From Lethocerus indicus (lineage: Eukaryota > Arthropoda > Insecta > Hemiptera > Belostomatidae), in assembly GCA_019843655.1 (NCBI GenBank), contig JACDQD010000102.1:2365501-2429500 (forward strand): a stretch of 64,000 nt of DNA, given 5' to 3'. The position numbers were made by a program, and so were the translations under genes. Below are positions 25,701 through 40,300 of this stretch, one piece after another; within the stretch, counting starts at the first letter, position 1; each line of letters opens with the position of its first letter. The notes beneath the pieces are model-generated. The model did no database searches, was not told the DNA's origin, and saw only the letters and a program-made list of their open reading frames with translations.

Positions 25701-28700
25701 CGATTTTCCCGCGGTCGTTAGGTATTTTTTCCGTTTGTTCTATTTTTGCCGCCGCTTTCTAATTTCCGCACATTTGAATTTAGTCGACTGTGCGGCCTCT
25801 CGCATTAAAGATTTCAGAACGCCAGAGAGAACCGAAGAACTTGGAAGAGAAAAGAACGACATTGTGGCCAAACCACAGACCAGAATTTTATCAATAAACG
25901 ATTTTCCAAAGTGTGGAACTTGTTATGACACAACAACTCATTTCGAGACATATAGTTACCGCCAAAACTGTGCAATGGAAGACTTCTCTTAAAAAGTTCG
26001 TACCAATATTGACTGGGAAGGCGAAATACCGTGCGTGTACCGTTAATACTGACAGACATGAAATTCGATTTTAAAGGGCTTCAATTTCTAGTAGGGCCAT
26101 TACAATTAACACAGCCCAAGTACAATCAGGGCATTAATTACAAAATATTGATTTTTTTCCCATGGTGCAGTCCGTATAAATTACAGTATTTAATTTCTAC
26201 TGGCCAGATATTTTTATTGAATGCGAATATAAGCAGTCTTGACCTTAACCTTCAACTATACGACAAATTAGAAAACCGGTCCTTTCTCATACGCTGCCAT
26301 TTCTATAACACTTTCAACCGAAGAAGTAAGGTAATCACTATTGTTTTAGAGGTGTTTCAGAAGGCCTTCGTTCTAGGTTACTCAATTTTCATTTTTGCTC
26401 GTACAGTACGCTACATTTGATGGTAATAAGTAAGGTGGCTATTTTTGATGAACGTGGAAGATCAGTCAATAACGATAATATGGGTCACGCCTTAATCCGA
26501 CCCACTATTAAAAACGATGCCACGAGCATGGCTGAAGTAATTATAGGGTTTAATGAACTTCGCGTTTCCACCATTCCACCAGTGCTCGACTGGTACCGAC
26601 AACGCCGAGCTAGTTCGCGGCTCCAAGCGTTTTGGAAACGAACGGACTAATAAATTAATTAGTCGATGTCTGTACTATATTTTTTGAAGTTTTAGGAAGA
26701 GAGAAATAAATGCGTTGGAAGTAGGTCATCCTTCTTCAAAATGAGACTTTGTCGTTTAAGGTCAGCTAATCGTGGGAGAGATTCGAAAATGGTCGATAGT
26801 AGTACCGTATACGGTTTAAAGTTGCCCCAATGATTGTATACCAGGAGTTTGCCCGTACTTTTTTTCATTCACCAATTATTCTGATATCCAAAGTATCGTC
26901 GAAATCGAGCGGCCTATCGACACGGAATCAGAGTTCGATTGGAGGCGAATTTCGGGCTGAAAATGAATGTGTTTTCTGTTCGCTTTTCAGGGTGTCTCTC
27001 TCTTCACGTCCCGACCCACCACTTCTAGTAACTTAAGGACCAAAGGATTCTTGTATATGTACATAAACGCTATACGGCCTATTCGTCTTACGCTTCTGTG
27101 TTTACATATCAATATATTTGGATTTATATAGACTGTATATTTTTAACGTAACATTTAAACCTAAATAACATTATATATATATTATAAATATATATATAAA
27201 ACTATATATATACATATATTATCTATATTTGTAAAAGAACTAACCATAGTGGACAATATTATATTATACACGCTCGCCAATATGTCAATTATGAAACCGC
27301 TTCGACGCTTACAACTGTGGTCCATTCTGTAGATGAACACTGGAAGAGTATATTTTAAAGCTATATTTTTTGCGAGGCGCCCGCCGAGTTTTTTTCCCTT
27401 CGAAAGCGACTTAAAGCCGAAAGAAAAAAAGGAAACCGAACGAACCCGAGAAACAAACAATAAAAAAAAGGACGAACGACGGAAAAACGAGAAAAGGAAA
27501 ATAATAGAGGAACAACAAAAGGGGCAAAGGAACAATAGTTAATAATGCGGGCGGTAGCGAATAATGACAGGCTCTAGCATGCAGGCCGCTCTATATATAC
27601 GTGAAAAACAAAAGCAGAGGCAGAAGAAGACGAGGAGAGGCAGGTTCGAATTACCTAGCCACGTCGCCACCAAAGAGATAGCGCCGTTCCCGGTCTACCC
27701 ACCGCAATCATGGGTAAGTACACTTCTCTTTACGCTTGCATTTATTTCTTCGATTCAATTACTCCGATTGGTTCCACGGTATTTATTGCCGGCAGAGATC
27801 CTCGTATATTTTGCTATTGCGGCCACTGTTTAAATAGCGTTAAGGTTAAGGTCGGGGCCCGAGGTGGTTTCTTCTTACCCGAGCAGAAATCACCACATCC
27901 GAGTCCCCTTCTGCGGGATCTAGGCAGCACTGGCGGATTTAAGTATTGCCTCTAGTTACGGATAAATCAATAAATCCGTTATTACTCCTAATCTTTACCG
28001 ATTAAACAAATTTGATTCCCTTAATCTGAGCTAAAGATCCGATCGTGATATCGACAATTTAAATTTAAATCGACCGGAGACTACTCCGAGTTTTTAATCC
28101 CCGGCATGTATGCGAATTATTCGAGGTGAACTGGAACCAAAGAATGCATGCGAATGTGTTATTTTATTGATAATGAATACATGTTAGAATATATTGTTAC
28201 AATGATGTTATATTTATTGTTATGTTATGTCTGAATAAGGTTGTAAAAATGTTCTTGTTCTATTTATCATCGACTAATCTATCTCTAGATTTTTTGCCGG
28301 TTTTAATGTCGAAGTGATTATTTTTTCTTGTAGACTTATTTTCTATGCTCAGTCGGATCTACTACTCCGTTTTGGCGCGTCCTTCTTGTCTATTATCTTT
28401 GCTATAGAAACTTAATTGAAAAGAAACATGTGACCGTTGTACATTTTTGAACCTATATATGCAATTTCTTATACATATATTTTGTACATAACTATTTTGT
28501 ACACTTCATATAACTTCGTGTATAAAAAATCTATGCTAATGACTACACCATTTTTATAGCAAAAACTCGCGATCTATCTATTCTAAATATAAATAAACAT
28601 ACGCCACTTTAATATCCTCCGGTCTGCTAATGCGGTCTCCGAATCGTCCTAAAAATAGGATCGATTTTAATGCTGGTTGTAAACCCATTTATAACCCATT

Positions 28701-31700
28701 CATCTTTGGGTATGTAAATGGAGCGAGGCCGTTTTGGAGCTCCGATCGCGTGGAATGAATCGACCGTTCGCTGAACTGTTCGTTGTATTCTTGTTCAAAA
28801 CATTGTTTAAAACCAAAATGTATAATATTGAAAAATCACGTCCTGTGCTTCGCTATTTCTTCAGTCCCACGGACTTCAGGTACGGACTTACATATTCATT
28901 TTCATTTAAATCATTAGATTCGTTCATTTTTAATATCTCCTATATTACAAGTTAAATATATTGCGAGGATAGCCTTATAAATATCAGGCTATGGTTAATA
29001 TCTTGGAGCAATTTATCCCTTTATAAAAAAATATTTTTTATCGGAGCGCTCATTAAGGTCAGAGTTTTGTGTACTGAAACCAATCTCGACAGTAATTCAA
29101 CTGCGGACAGCTTGTCCCGAACTGGAGCAGAGCGGCAATAGAGTTCTGTTATCCACTCAACATTGCGACGGTTAAGGATTTATTGATCCCCACTCTGGTT
29201 ATAAAACGTCTCGTGTCCTTTCATTGGTCATATCTTCTCAAATATAACTCATATCGTTCAGCTCTCAAAAGATACCGTGTCACAACACCCGAACTGTGAA
29301 CAAAAATTAACCATTCTAAAAATTATCATTTTATAGACCTGAAATTTATTTTTCTCCCAAGTGGATCGTGTTGAATGGTCTGGGGTCTGATGAGCTCTGG
29401 GTAGCATTAAGTTTGACGATACATTGTTTGTAATTACTGAACTTAAATGTTAATTCTCCCACTGTCAATGTAGGGAACAGTAGATAATATAGTAGGAGTA
29501 TATCCTACGATTACTGTCTGCGTTGATTCCAAATATGAACAAATTTTACCTGTGCGACGAACTTTTTTCTCATTGGTCAAACTTTGTATCATCCCATAGA
29601 GGGGCCTGCTGAAAGTATTCCTGAAAATAGGGGAATTTTACAATTTTAAGAATTTGGGGCGATTTGTTTTCGGAAACTGGATACCGAGATTTGTTTCCAT
29701 ATTGCCATCCGTATCCTAGAACCGGCCTCACAAATCTTGCCAAAAACGTGTACGGAGCACTGGGAAGTTGGGATGGAACAACGCCGCAAGAATCTTATTT
29801 GGAAAAGCATTATTTATAAGTTTTTTCCTCCGGGCAAATGTGCGCGCGGAAAGTATACTTTCTAGTTTATTCACCCTATCGACTGCCGACAGTGGCAAGA
29901 CAAGACAGCGAATTACACGGGTCACTACTTACTAACTCAAACTCCGCAAATTTGTTTTCGATAAATTTATCGGTCGCACAACCTGCCTGCGTCGGCCGAC
30001 CCTGTCGTGAACCGATTTAGCCCCTAGAATTTTTTTTTCCCCAGCGCGATATAAATACCGGGCTGGAAGCTTGAACCGATCGGCGGCTCCTAACCGAGTG
30101 GCACGGTAATTCTTGCCGACGTTTATATAACCGTTTGGCATTCAAGCCGGGGCCGATTTGTTTCGTCGAATGTGACATCTGGGGAGTCGATGCGTCCGGC
30201 GACGGGCGAGATGTGGGGGGCCTTGTTTATGGCGGCGGCCCCGTTCCCCGCCGATAAATCCTGGCAGCCGTTACACACAAGACCGGCTAGTACGTCCGCG
30301 AAATTTATAACCGAAAACCTGACCGCCCCACATACGACGGAGCCGACACTTATGAACTTATGTTCGATTGAATGTAATTGCGCAAAAATAGGAAAAGTCA
30401 AAAAATTATATATATTTTCCTCATTGTGGGAGGAGGAGGAGGTATCTTAGTACACTCGGGTAGTTCAATTCGGTATTTATTGGCCCTGTTGTTTGGTGTC
30501 CGCTACGGGCTTATGACAAAAAAACGGTATTATAAATTAAATTAAAATACTTTAATTTTTAAATTATTTCAGTATTATTACATATTTAATGTAACGCCAT
30601 AAATACCGTTCTCCAGATTTCTTACTTCTATGATTTTCTGTCCCCTCTCGGCCTTAATGGAAACCGGTTTCCACTCCTGACCATTGTCAATTATTTATGC
30701 AGTAATGTATTATCGTAACGTGTAGCTATGTGGGCTTCCGTCTAAGCATGTTGTCAGCACTGTCGCTGTATTTTTAATTCCTTCATTTGGGTAACCGCCC
30801 TATCTCAACGAAGGTACCGCTTCGTATTATCGGTTTAGCTTAGGGCCAGCGCGGAAAATTGGAGTTAGGAAATCGCGCACACATGATAACCCAACTTCCC
30901 CGTCACCGTATAACATATTTAATAATTGCGGTTTTAAATTATCTTTTACCGCCTTCGTGTGGCGTGGAGCGCAGGCTACATTATGTACCGATGGCGTTTC
31001 CCATGAACCCCGTTAATTGGAATTATCGCGGGATGTTTCATCGTGACCACAGTATACTATAAATTTAACGTATTTATTCCGAGAGCAGGCATTTGACGTT
31101 CAGTACCAAAGTTTGAATAACTTATAACTCTAAGTGGCTCCTAAACTCGAATAAAGTTAGTTAATTATGAAATCCAATTAATTATATTATAATTGATATT
31201 TGCTAAAGGCCGTTATCAAATATACTGTACTCTTAAAGGTACACTTTTATGTGGATTCGACAAATAAACCACTTCCGAACTCCAATACAATTATTAACAT
31301 AGTATTCCTTAATATCTTAATAATTGATAAAATCGAAAATTTTGTCTTTGAATAGGACATTTTCTACTTGCCGCCAACATCAATAATCTATGAAGATGTT
31401 GATACTGAAGTTTGGCAGTAAATAAATACGCTAGATTCAAATTGATAGTTAATAAAATTGCTAAATTCCTGAGTATATTAGGTAGGTTATATCACAATAC
31501 CATTCCAGTCTAGTCGCAAACAAAGGAGACAGTTTAACCACATGGGTGATAATATTCACAAATTTACTTCCCAGTTAAATTCCCCACTATTTGCTTTGAA
31601 GGTTTAAGTCCACCGGTATGGTAGCGGAGTGCGGTGAGAAGGGCGTAAAGCATTAGTGGGAAGTGGGATTAGAAGGGGTGTCTATAAGGTGGTGGAGACA

Positions 31701-34700
31701 CTTCCCGCCCGCCCCCCACTTTGGATTGTCCCTGCTATGCCGTTACATTAAATGTAAACGAGGGGGCCGCTCCCGGCTTGTTTGCCAGACTAGTCCCGCG
31801 CTCACATTCAATAAGGGTTAACGGCCCTCATTCTACCGCCCCTTCTTGTTTCGCCCCGCAAGATTCGCACGCTGAAAAATTAAACAAAAAAACAACGGCG
31901 CTACGCATAATTTGAATATTTAAAACAGTTTTTACGTAAACTCAGCGGGGCGAAACAATTTCCGCGATGCTGGTTCAAAGAAATCTAGTTCGCCTATTTT
32001 GTCATAGACCGGATTCGGCTTTTGACCGTTCCCAGTTGAGCACTATTCTTATATAAAAAAAAAATTAAGCACTGTTTAACAAAACAATTTTCTGGCTTAA
32101 TTTCAAGCAGTGTGCCGCGAAACGGCAGAAAGAAATATTAATGGGTACGGCGCTCTAATACCGAACCCGCCAAGTAGTCTTGTATTGCGGTTGTAGTATA
32201 CTCTGATCGCCGTGTACTTTTGACGGCGTCCTGTCAATCTTATGCTGGCTCAGGAGTAGATCAACTTGAGGGTCTATGTATAGGAATCGGGTGGTTTCAA
32301 AACACCGGAATAATTGGGTCTGTCAACCGAGGTTCTTTCCGAAGAATTCAGTTAGTGATAATAATTCAACTGGTCGCGGAAACCTTCGTTCCGTAAAATT
32401 AATATAGTTTTAATTATCCGATCGTTTAGTTTTAACTGCATAAAGGGTGTACTGGTAAAAGGGGTTGGGGAATTTTCGGGCGCACCGATAACGACCCCCC
32501 CCACCCGCTTCACTTCTGGGGGGGGGGGTCCGTTGGCCGTAATCCGGTAATACGATTGGCGACGGCTAAATATGATTAGCCGGGGATATACTCTCCGCTA
32601 TCTGCTAACAGTCGGTGCCTCTGGGCCCGGCGAAAAACCGGCGGCCCGGAAAAAAACCCGGCCTAATCGGATATCCGACCCAATTATGACGTCACCCCCG
32701 CCGCCATCACTCTCTCGTTGATTGATCCCTCGGCAGGGCAAACAGAGTTTTAAACTCGGGTTAGTTATATACTGCCACGTCCAAATCAGTTATACCGCAT
32801 TAGCTTATTCGCCGCCACAGTATTCAAAATAGTTTGTGGTAAATCACAAACAGCAACCGGCCTATATTAAATAAGGCGGGGAATAAAACCATAACTCATA
32901 CTGTTATCTTATCTGACATATTTCCTTTACTATAGTGTATTGTTTGGTTCTGTTAGATTTTGTTTTCTTGCACCACCAATTCCCAATATCTTCTCTCTGA
33001 TGAATCAGATTATTTCGTACGAATTATTAATTAGCCGTTAATTGCTGGTTTGCATTGTACCCTGTTAATGCGAAATAAGTTACGAACTAATAGAAGGTAT
33101 TATAAATTGAAGTAGAATCATTTTTTCTGGGGTGTGTTCTATTAATCGTTCAAACTGCCGGGCACTTTACTTTATATGCGTTTGTGTGATGTCTCGGTAC
33201 ATCTCCCATTACGTTGTAATTTTCCGTTAATTAATTAAACGTGTTATCGGATCTATTAAGATCTCTCGCCCTCTGTGTTATCAATCGCTGTGCCCCGAAG
33301 CACTGTATATTATCGAACGGTATGCTGATGGAGGGGGCCGTGTCGAACACAACTGTACGCCCCGATTACTCGTCTCGCGTAAATTCCCTTCGGCGTCTGA
33401 ACATCCCAATCAAACTTGGATATTTCCCCGCCGGTTCCATGTTCCTGAGACAGTAATTATTTCCCGAAATTACTATACATCGCATCTCCGTATCAACCCT
33501 TGTACACATGAGCCCCTCTTGGATTGTAGATTATCTTATCTATCGAAATATACTGTTGCTGAACCCAGATTATTTGGATGTTTAGGGAGTTCCGATGTAG
33601 AGGAAGTAGTTCAGGTTTTGTTGACCGTTTAAATTTGCAATTGATGATAATTCGAACCTGTTTACGCAGCGGCTCTCCCACAAGGGAGGGATGGATCTTG
33701 TTTAATCGAAAATAAAACAACGTTGACTAAAATATGTAGAATCAACAAATTTCGGATTCATGGAAGCAGTCGTGAAAAAGAGACAAAATGAAATCATTCC
33801 GAAATCGTGAAATATGCTATAATAATTATTCGTATTTCCTCATCTGTATAAGTGGCTTATTAAAAAGACCAAGATTGAAATTTAGCTTAGTGGATACAAG
33901 AACATATATATTTGAGAAAATACATTAAGTGAGTAGGAATCGAATCGTAGGACAGATCTCTTGTTAATTTGCAACGCTGTTATAGATAACTTCAATCTGC
34001 ATTCATCAATTCTAGTTATGAAAATATCAGACTAGGCCAAAGAAATTTCTACTTACCGGCATCGTCAGTAGCATTGCGATAATTTCGGTAATATTGTGAC
34101 GTAGTTAGGCATGTAAGCTTAATTGGATACATTTTAAAATTAAGTGAAAATCAGAAAACTGCGATCACCACGGCGATGAGTGCATACTACAACAGTAATA
34201 CATGAGTGTACGATGGGTTAGTATTAGAGCGCCGTACGTAATAGGCGACAATTATTGAAATACTTGTGCATCCCATCATCTACTAAGATTAAGAAACGTC
34301 GGCTTCTCGGTATTGTCAGTAGCATTACGATTATTTTATTAATAATCTGAAATAATAATCACAACTGAATTGCCCGGGATTTTCAGCCCCGTATGCTAAT
34401 GCGCGTTTAAAACATTTACGCCGGCCGCATTTCGAGGGTTCAGGTTTTGGTGACCGTTTAAATTTGCAATTGATGATAATTCGAACCTGTTTAAACAGGG
34501 GCTCTCCTACAAGGGAGGGATCTTGTTTATTCGAAAATAAGACAACGTTGACTAAAATATGTAGAATCATGTGGAAGCAGTCGTGAAGAAGAGACAAAAT
34601 GAAATCATTCCGAAATCGTGAAATATGCTATAATAATTATTCGTATTTTCTCATCTGTATAAGTGGATTATTAATAAGACCAAGATTAAAATTTAGCTTG

Positions 34701-37266
34701 GTGGATATAAGTGTCATTGGAATTAAGTACTTATAGAACAAAGCACAAACTCAGGAAGGAAGATTGAGTGCGTTTTGTTGTAGTGATAGTCACGCGACCA
34801 CCGAATGACTCAAGGGGTAATTTGCACGTTTAGACGTTTGAATCGGGGAAAACTTCCTCAACTCATTCCTTCCGAACATTGAACGACAATTATATAGTTC
34901 TATACACTAGATAATTTTTAAACAGATTTGATTTGGAATCACCATCATTCATACTTGGTTTGTGCGCATATTCCACCACTAGAGTATTAAAACAACAATG
35001 ATGTAACATTAGTAGTGTTAAACTTGAAGATTGAGTTTGAAAATGCCCGTTTTCCTACCAAAAGTTCTTATCAGCATCTAAACAAGCCGGAGTGGTTCTA
35101 TTAAACGAGTCTAACTTTATTACACTGTTTCAGCCCATCCCAAATTTAATTTATTATTAGAGTCTTAGAGCCCAACAGTAGAACACAACCGGTGCCCAGG
35201 AGTATGTTATATCCCACTTGTTGATCGCGTTATTCCAAGGAGTAATTTCAGAACTCAGGAACTCTCGCTGTTCTGAACATTATCACCCTAAAATCCGGAC
35301 AAAGAAAACATTTTTTTCCTATCAATGTGGACTGTAACTTATGCCTGAAATTAAATTAGAATAATTAAAATGATAAGAATAAATTGAGTAATGTATCTTG
35401 CGATCTTCTGTCTCCGCTCGCTGGTTTGGAGGGAACTTTGTCTGCACTTCAAAAGAAGTAACTTACAGTCTTCGTTCAGTCAACTTTCATTATTCTAACA
35501 AGCCATTATTGTCGATTGAAGATTTATGTTCTCTTCTTACTTTATTACCACTTGTTAGAAAATTGATATTAGCATAAATAATTGCGGCCGGGTTCAGCGT
35601 TAAGGTACTCCTTGGAGGCATTGGGTATTTTTATTTTTGTTTATACCTCCCCTTGTTTGACGTTGACGTAAGGGGCCGCCTTATAAGACTTATCTTACAC
35701 GGTGAAATGATTTACCTTTCGGCGCTTAACAACGCTATCAGGGCCGCCGGGAGGAGATAAGGCCCTCGACCGGCGAACCACTCGAGCACGCCAACCAATC
35801 TCGACTCGAAGCCCACCGCCTTCGCGTTTTATGCAAACACACGCGCATATGCACACGCTAACCCCTGCGAAAGTAACCAATACGTCCTGAGTCGATTAAA
35901 TTCATTACTATCAGTAAACTTGGAATAGAGCAGGATTAATGGATAGCGGGCCAAATACATTTGAACCAGTAATTTAAACAGTCCGAGGTATCTAATATCT
36001 GCCTACTTTGTTAAAATTTCATTTTAATGATTTCAGCGTATCATTGTATAAATAAAGCACGCAAACTGGCAATCTATATATTTTTTATTAGCCTTTCTTA
36101 TGTAATATAAAGTAGCAAGTGGATTTATAAACGCTGATTCATGTTTTTTAATTTCATCTTTTATCAGTCAATAGTTACAAACATTGTGTTTATTCTGTAA
36201 TATACTAATCTGATGTGAAGGATAATTTTAATACTGAAATACGAAAGGGTTCCGAAGTATTTTGTTAAACCAAACTTGAATACGTAATTCGTCGCGGAAT
36301 TCTAATCAAAATTGAAAACAATGCTTGAATACTTGAATTCTTTTTTTATTTGACCCTACGTCATGGCATCGGCCACAACTATGTTTTCCGCGGCACGTCA
36401 GAGTTTCGGGATTTGAAGTGACGTCACAATTGCTGGGTGGGCTGGCCTTGGCCAAACGATGACGTCACACCCGGGCCTGTTTGACGTCATTGAGCCGAAA
36501 CTGGCCGGGCCCGAAACCGCCTGGACACTGAAACCGCCGCCAGGTTATTCCTGGAACGTGACAACTACTAAGTGTCCCAGTGGGGCTAAAAAAAATTTCA
36601 GATTGCTCATTATATTATACAAATTGCCTTATTGTGAATTCCCAACCTTTTAAGACCTTTTTGTCTGACAATTATTTCTCCTAATGTGCTATGTTTAATT
36701 CATCTCGCTGAAATTTCATTTATAAATTAAAGGAAAATTCGATATAGGAAAGTCGTTTATTTTTACTCAACTATATGCAAGTCGTCGTACAAAATTACTG
36801 GGATTATTTGTGTCGAATAATTAATTTACTGTAGTTTATATTAATTAAGCAAAGTGGCGGATTATTCTATTTTTAATCGATAATTCATTCCCTGGAATAA
36901 TGCTCGGTAAATTCATCTCTCAGGTATTATTTCTCATTTTATTCTAAGAATTGCGAAATAACCACCTCAGTTAATAAATAACACGGCTAATAAATTACTT
37001 AACTGGTATGAACAGTTCTGAACAGATTATACTAAAACAATCTCAATTCAACAATTAATATTTTTTTAGTAATTGATAATTACTCACACGCTTTGATAAT
37101 TTAGAGAACTACCGCTTATTAACAATTTATCAAACTTAATTTCAATGTAATTAGAATCTCCAAATGGAATATCGAAGAAATTATCGTATGGATTTGTTAT
37201 ATGATAGTTTAAAAATAAATACGATTTAAATATCATTAAAATAAAAATTAGGTTATATATTTGCTT

Positions 37267-37313
<47 letters not shown>

Positions 37314-40300
37314 CATCGTTTTTATTCATATACAGATATTATGTGGGTAGTAAGTATTAATAAATAAGGTGTTGGAGATGCCCTTTGGTTGATTAAATAA
37401 GCCGCGGGCGTACTACGTCCCTAGGTGGGACTAGCGGTGCCCGCGTACGCTTCGTCGGGAAATTCGATCATGTAGTATTAAACTCGCCGGGAAATTTCGA
37501 CCCCAATGAAATATTCAATGACGAGTCGACGATTTATGCGATACAGAAAAGTCGGGAAACTTGAAACTGTCTGCGTCGGAAACTGTTCAATTATTTCCGA
37601 CTCCGTTCTATTATTGACTCCGGCCGTTCGTTGTGACCGGATTTATTCATCTGGAGCTTTTCATACTTTCTTTTGTCATACAACGTCGCTTCAATCTATC
37701 TTGTATCGAATTTTATCGTAATCTTTCTCTCAAAGAACTTTATCAAATGACGATTTATTCGTTTTGATTATTAGCAGTTCAATATATACTTAATCCTCCG
37801 TATAGCTGAGACATATTTAAGAAATTCGGTCATTGTTGCATTCTTCATGTGCGTGATAAAATTGAGTTACTTAGGGTGTAACTATTTCGACTGTATTTAC
37901 CAGTGAATAATATATTTAACCATCCATCACATTCAAAAATCCTCCAGAGAAGTCTACCCGTGGCCCAAAATGAATTTTCGGTGTAACGTCCTTGTTCGAC
38001 TTTTTTCTCAATTTTTCTCTCCCTTTCTTTATTTTGAGCTGTACAAATCCTTTTCAGGACGGTCGAGCAATGGGACAAGACGCCTTGATATATTGTCGGG
38101 GCGGCGCTTGTTATCTTACGAGCGGTTAAGTAAGCATTCTCATCGGAGCGGGCAAAACAAGGAGCGGTCCCCGTAATTAAGAATCTCTCCGCCTCCCCCG
38201 ACCAACAACCCGCTCTTTTCTATCTCCTCCTACGCCCCCTCGCTTTCTCTCCTTTTCTTTCCGCCGGTTTCTTTTTTTCTCCTTTATTTTTCCCCCTTGT
38301 CGATTCAGAGAGATCTGCATAATATAAATATGCATTAGTCAATTACAGGGCAGGGGGGGTGGTCGGCGGTCGATAATTCGGCCGGCGGGGCGGAGGGGGG
38401 GGGTGCGATAATGGCATTAGCGGGGCAGCTTGCAGCCCCAAACCCTCCGCACATTATTTATGTCCGCCGGTTGAGAAAGTTCTCCTCACATCCCGGTGAA
38501 CGGGAAAACGATCAAAACCGCTGTACCAAGCTCAGTGGGCACCCGCCGGTACTCTGCAAAACAAATTCACAATATTGAAAATTGAAAAACTGAGCATCGG
38601 TTATTTGAAGAGTGATCGCCTCCAGGGAACCAAACTCGGTACCACGAATCTCTGGTCCTGGTCCGGGGGTCATTTTCAATTCCAATTGGAAGCCAGCTAG
38701 CCTCACTCAACTCTATTATACTCACCGAATCTAATTTTATAATGCCATTGTGGTGGGGGGAGTCGCGGGTTCTTGGAATATCTAATTATGCTCTCGCTGT
38801 CGTCAGTGAATTAGTGAAGTGTTTACTCATGTCAGTCCTGATAAACAAGATGGGTTATCCATCGGTAGCTGACATGATTAAGAAAATGTGGCATAATTCA
38901 AACTTTTTATTTGAGAAAATACATTAAGTGAGTAGGATTCGAATCGTAGGAAAGATGTCTTGTTCGTTTGCAACACTGTTATAAGTAAATTCAATCTGGA
39001 TTAATCAATTCTAGGTACGAAAATATAAGACTAGGCCAAAGAAATTTCTACTTCCGGCATCGTCAGTAGCATTGCGATAATTTCGGTAATATTGTGACGT
39101 AGTTAGGCATGTAAGCTTAATTGGGAACATTTTAAAATGAAGTGGAAATCAGAAAACTTCGATCCCCACGGCGTTTTGTGTATACTACAACAGCAATACA
39201 TGAGCGTACGATGGGTTAGTATTAGAGCGCCGTACGTAATAGGCGGCAATTATTGAAGTACTGGTGCTTGGATGCATCCCATCATCTACTATGATTAAGA
39301 AACTTCTGCTTCTCGGCATTGTCAGTATCATTACGATTATTTTATTAATAATCTGAAATAATAATCACTTCTGAATTACCTGGGATCGTCAGCCCCGTAT
39401 GCCAATGCGTGTTTAAAACATTTACGCCGCCCGCATTCCGGAGAGTCCACGCTATTCGTCGTCTATTTTTCTACATGAAAAAGGTGTGTATTCGGGTGAA
39501 CGTGTCACTTGGGACGACTCTTTCTTCGCGTGACGTATCCGTTCAGTGAATTTTGGCGATCATGTTGACAATCATTACCGTATTGACAGCGGCCCTTAAA
39601 GAGCCCGCTTGTTATTTTTTCCAAACCAATGTCTCACGGCTTACAACCCAGATATATATACGTACTCGGACGTCGTTATACTTACACTTGTCGTCCAATA
39701 ACCGGACGTACGGTTATTATGTGTTATTTCCCGTTAAATGATCCAAACCCGGCAGTTATAACAAATTCTGACGATTGCTTTCTCCTTCTTAACTACTGCT
39801 ACAGCAGGCGGTACTGAAGCGCTTCGAGTTTCTTCAAGGTAGAATCTGCCAGAATGTGAATTCTTGGATTCGATTTGGTATTCAAAACTGCGTTTTCATA
39901 CTTCCAAGAAAGAATTTCATATTTACTATTGCTAGAGGTTGGAACCTTATTTTCTTGTGAATCTTCCATGTGCACGACCGTTTAAATGAATAATTAGTGA
40001 CAACCTCTGTTCCAGTAAGACTATCCTTGATTTCAACTCAAAGCCAGGTTATCGTGCCCTGGTGTTCGATTTCCACGTAGGACATTTTCCCTGCCAGGGA
40101 CCTAATGTACCGCCAGTCGGTTCTATGGAGGCCGGCACTCCATCCGGTTCTTCATTCGGCGTGAGGGGGAGGGGGCTGAGAACAATATTTTTCTCTACTA
40201 TCGTGTTCGGACACGGGAATCGAATCGGTAGTAATTTACGGGGGTAGTTCCCCCATCCCTGTCCGAGGGGGCTGGGATGGAGGGGGGTGGGCGCATGCGC

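Larger units (their letters stand above)
19736..27584 (+). other. Intron 1 of the two-pass membrane protein gene
   Basis: About 7.8 kb without recognisable coding sequence, GT-AG and phase 0 by the model. It contains a 9-bp-arm inverted repeat at 19927-19950, an inverted-orientation copy of the dispersed 70-90 bp repeat at 22566-22630, a 17-base palindrome at 22460-22476, an AT-dinucleotide-rich stretch at about 27170-27230, and a purine-rich stretch (27415-27540) just before the next exon. Open frames at 26031-26420 and 26417-26650 show no known domain. Confidence 0.55.

Noticed and set aside
26031..26650. Two adjacent open frames of 129 and 77 codons
   Set aside because: No family resemblance, AT-rich codon use unlike the real exons, and no supporting splice sites or promoter.
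27333..27542. Lys/Glu-rich 69-codon frame before exon 2
   Set aside because: It reflects a purine-rich stretch, ends in a stop before the exon and is in another context from the exon frame. It was treated as intron or 5' flank.
29477..29518. microRNA precursor
   Set aside because: The hairpin is only about 40 bases long with an internal loop, shorter than a typical pre-miRNA.
33609..34711. LTR retrotransposon reading of the B-A-B array
   Set aside because: The B units lack clear TG...CA ends, and no primer-binding site, gag, protease or polymerase sequence is visible. It was kept as an unclassified direct-repeat array.
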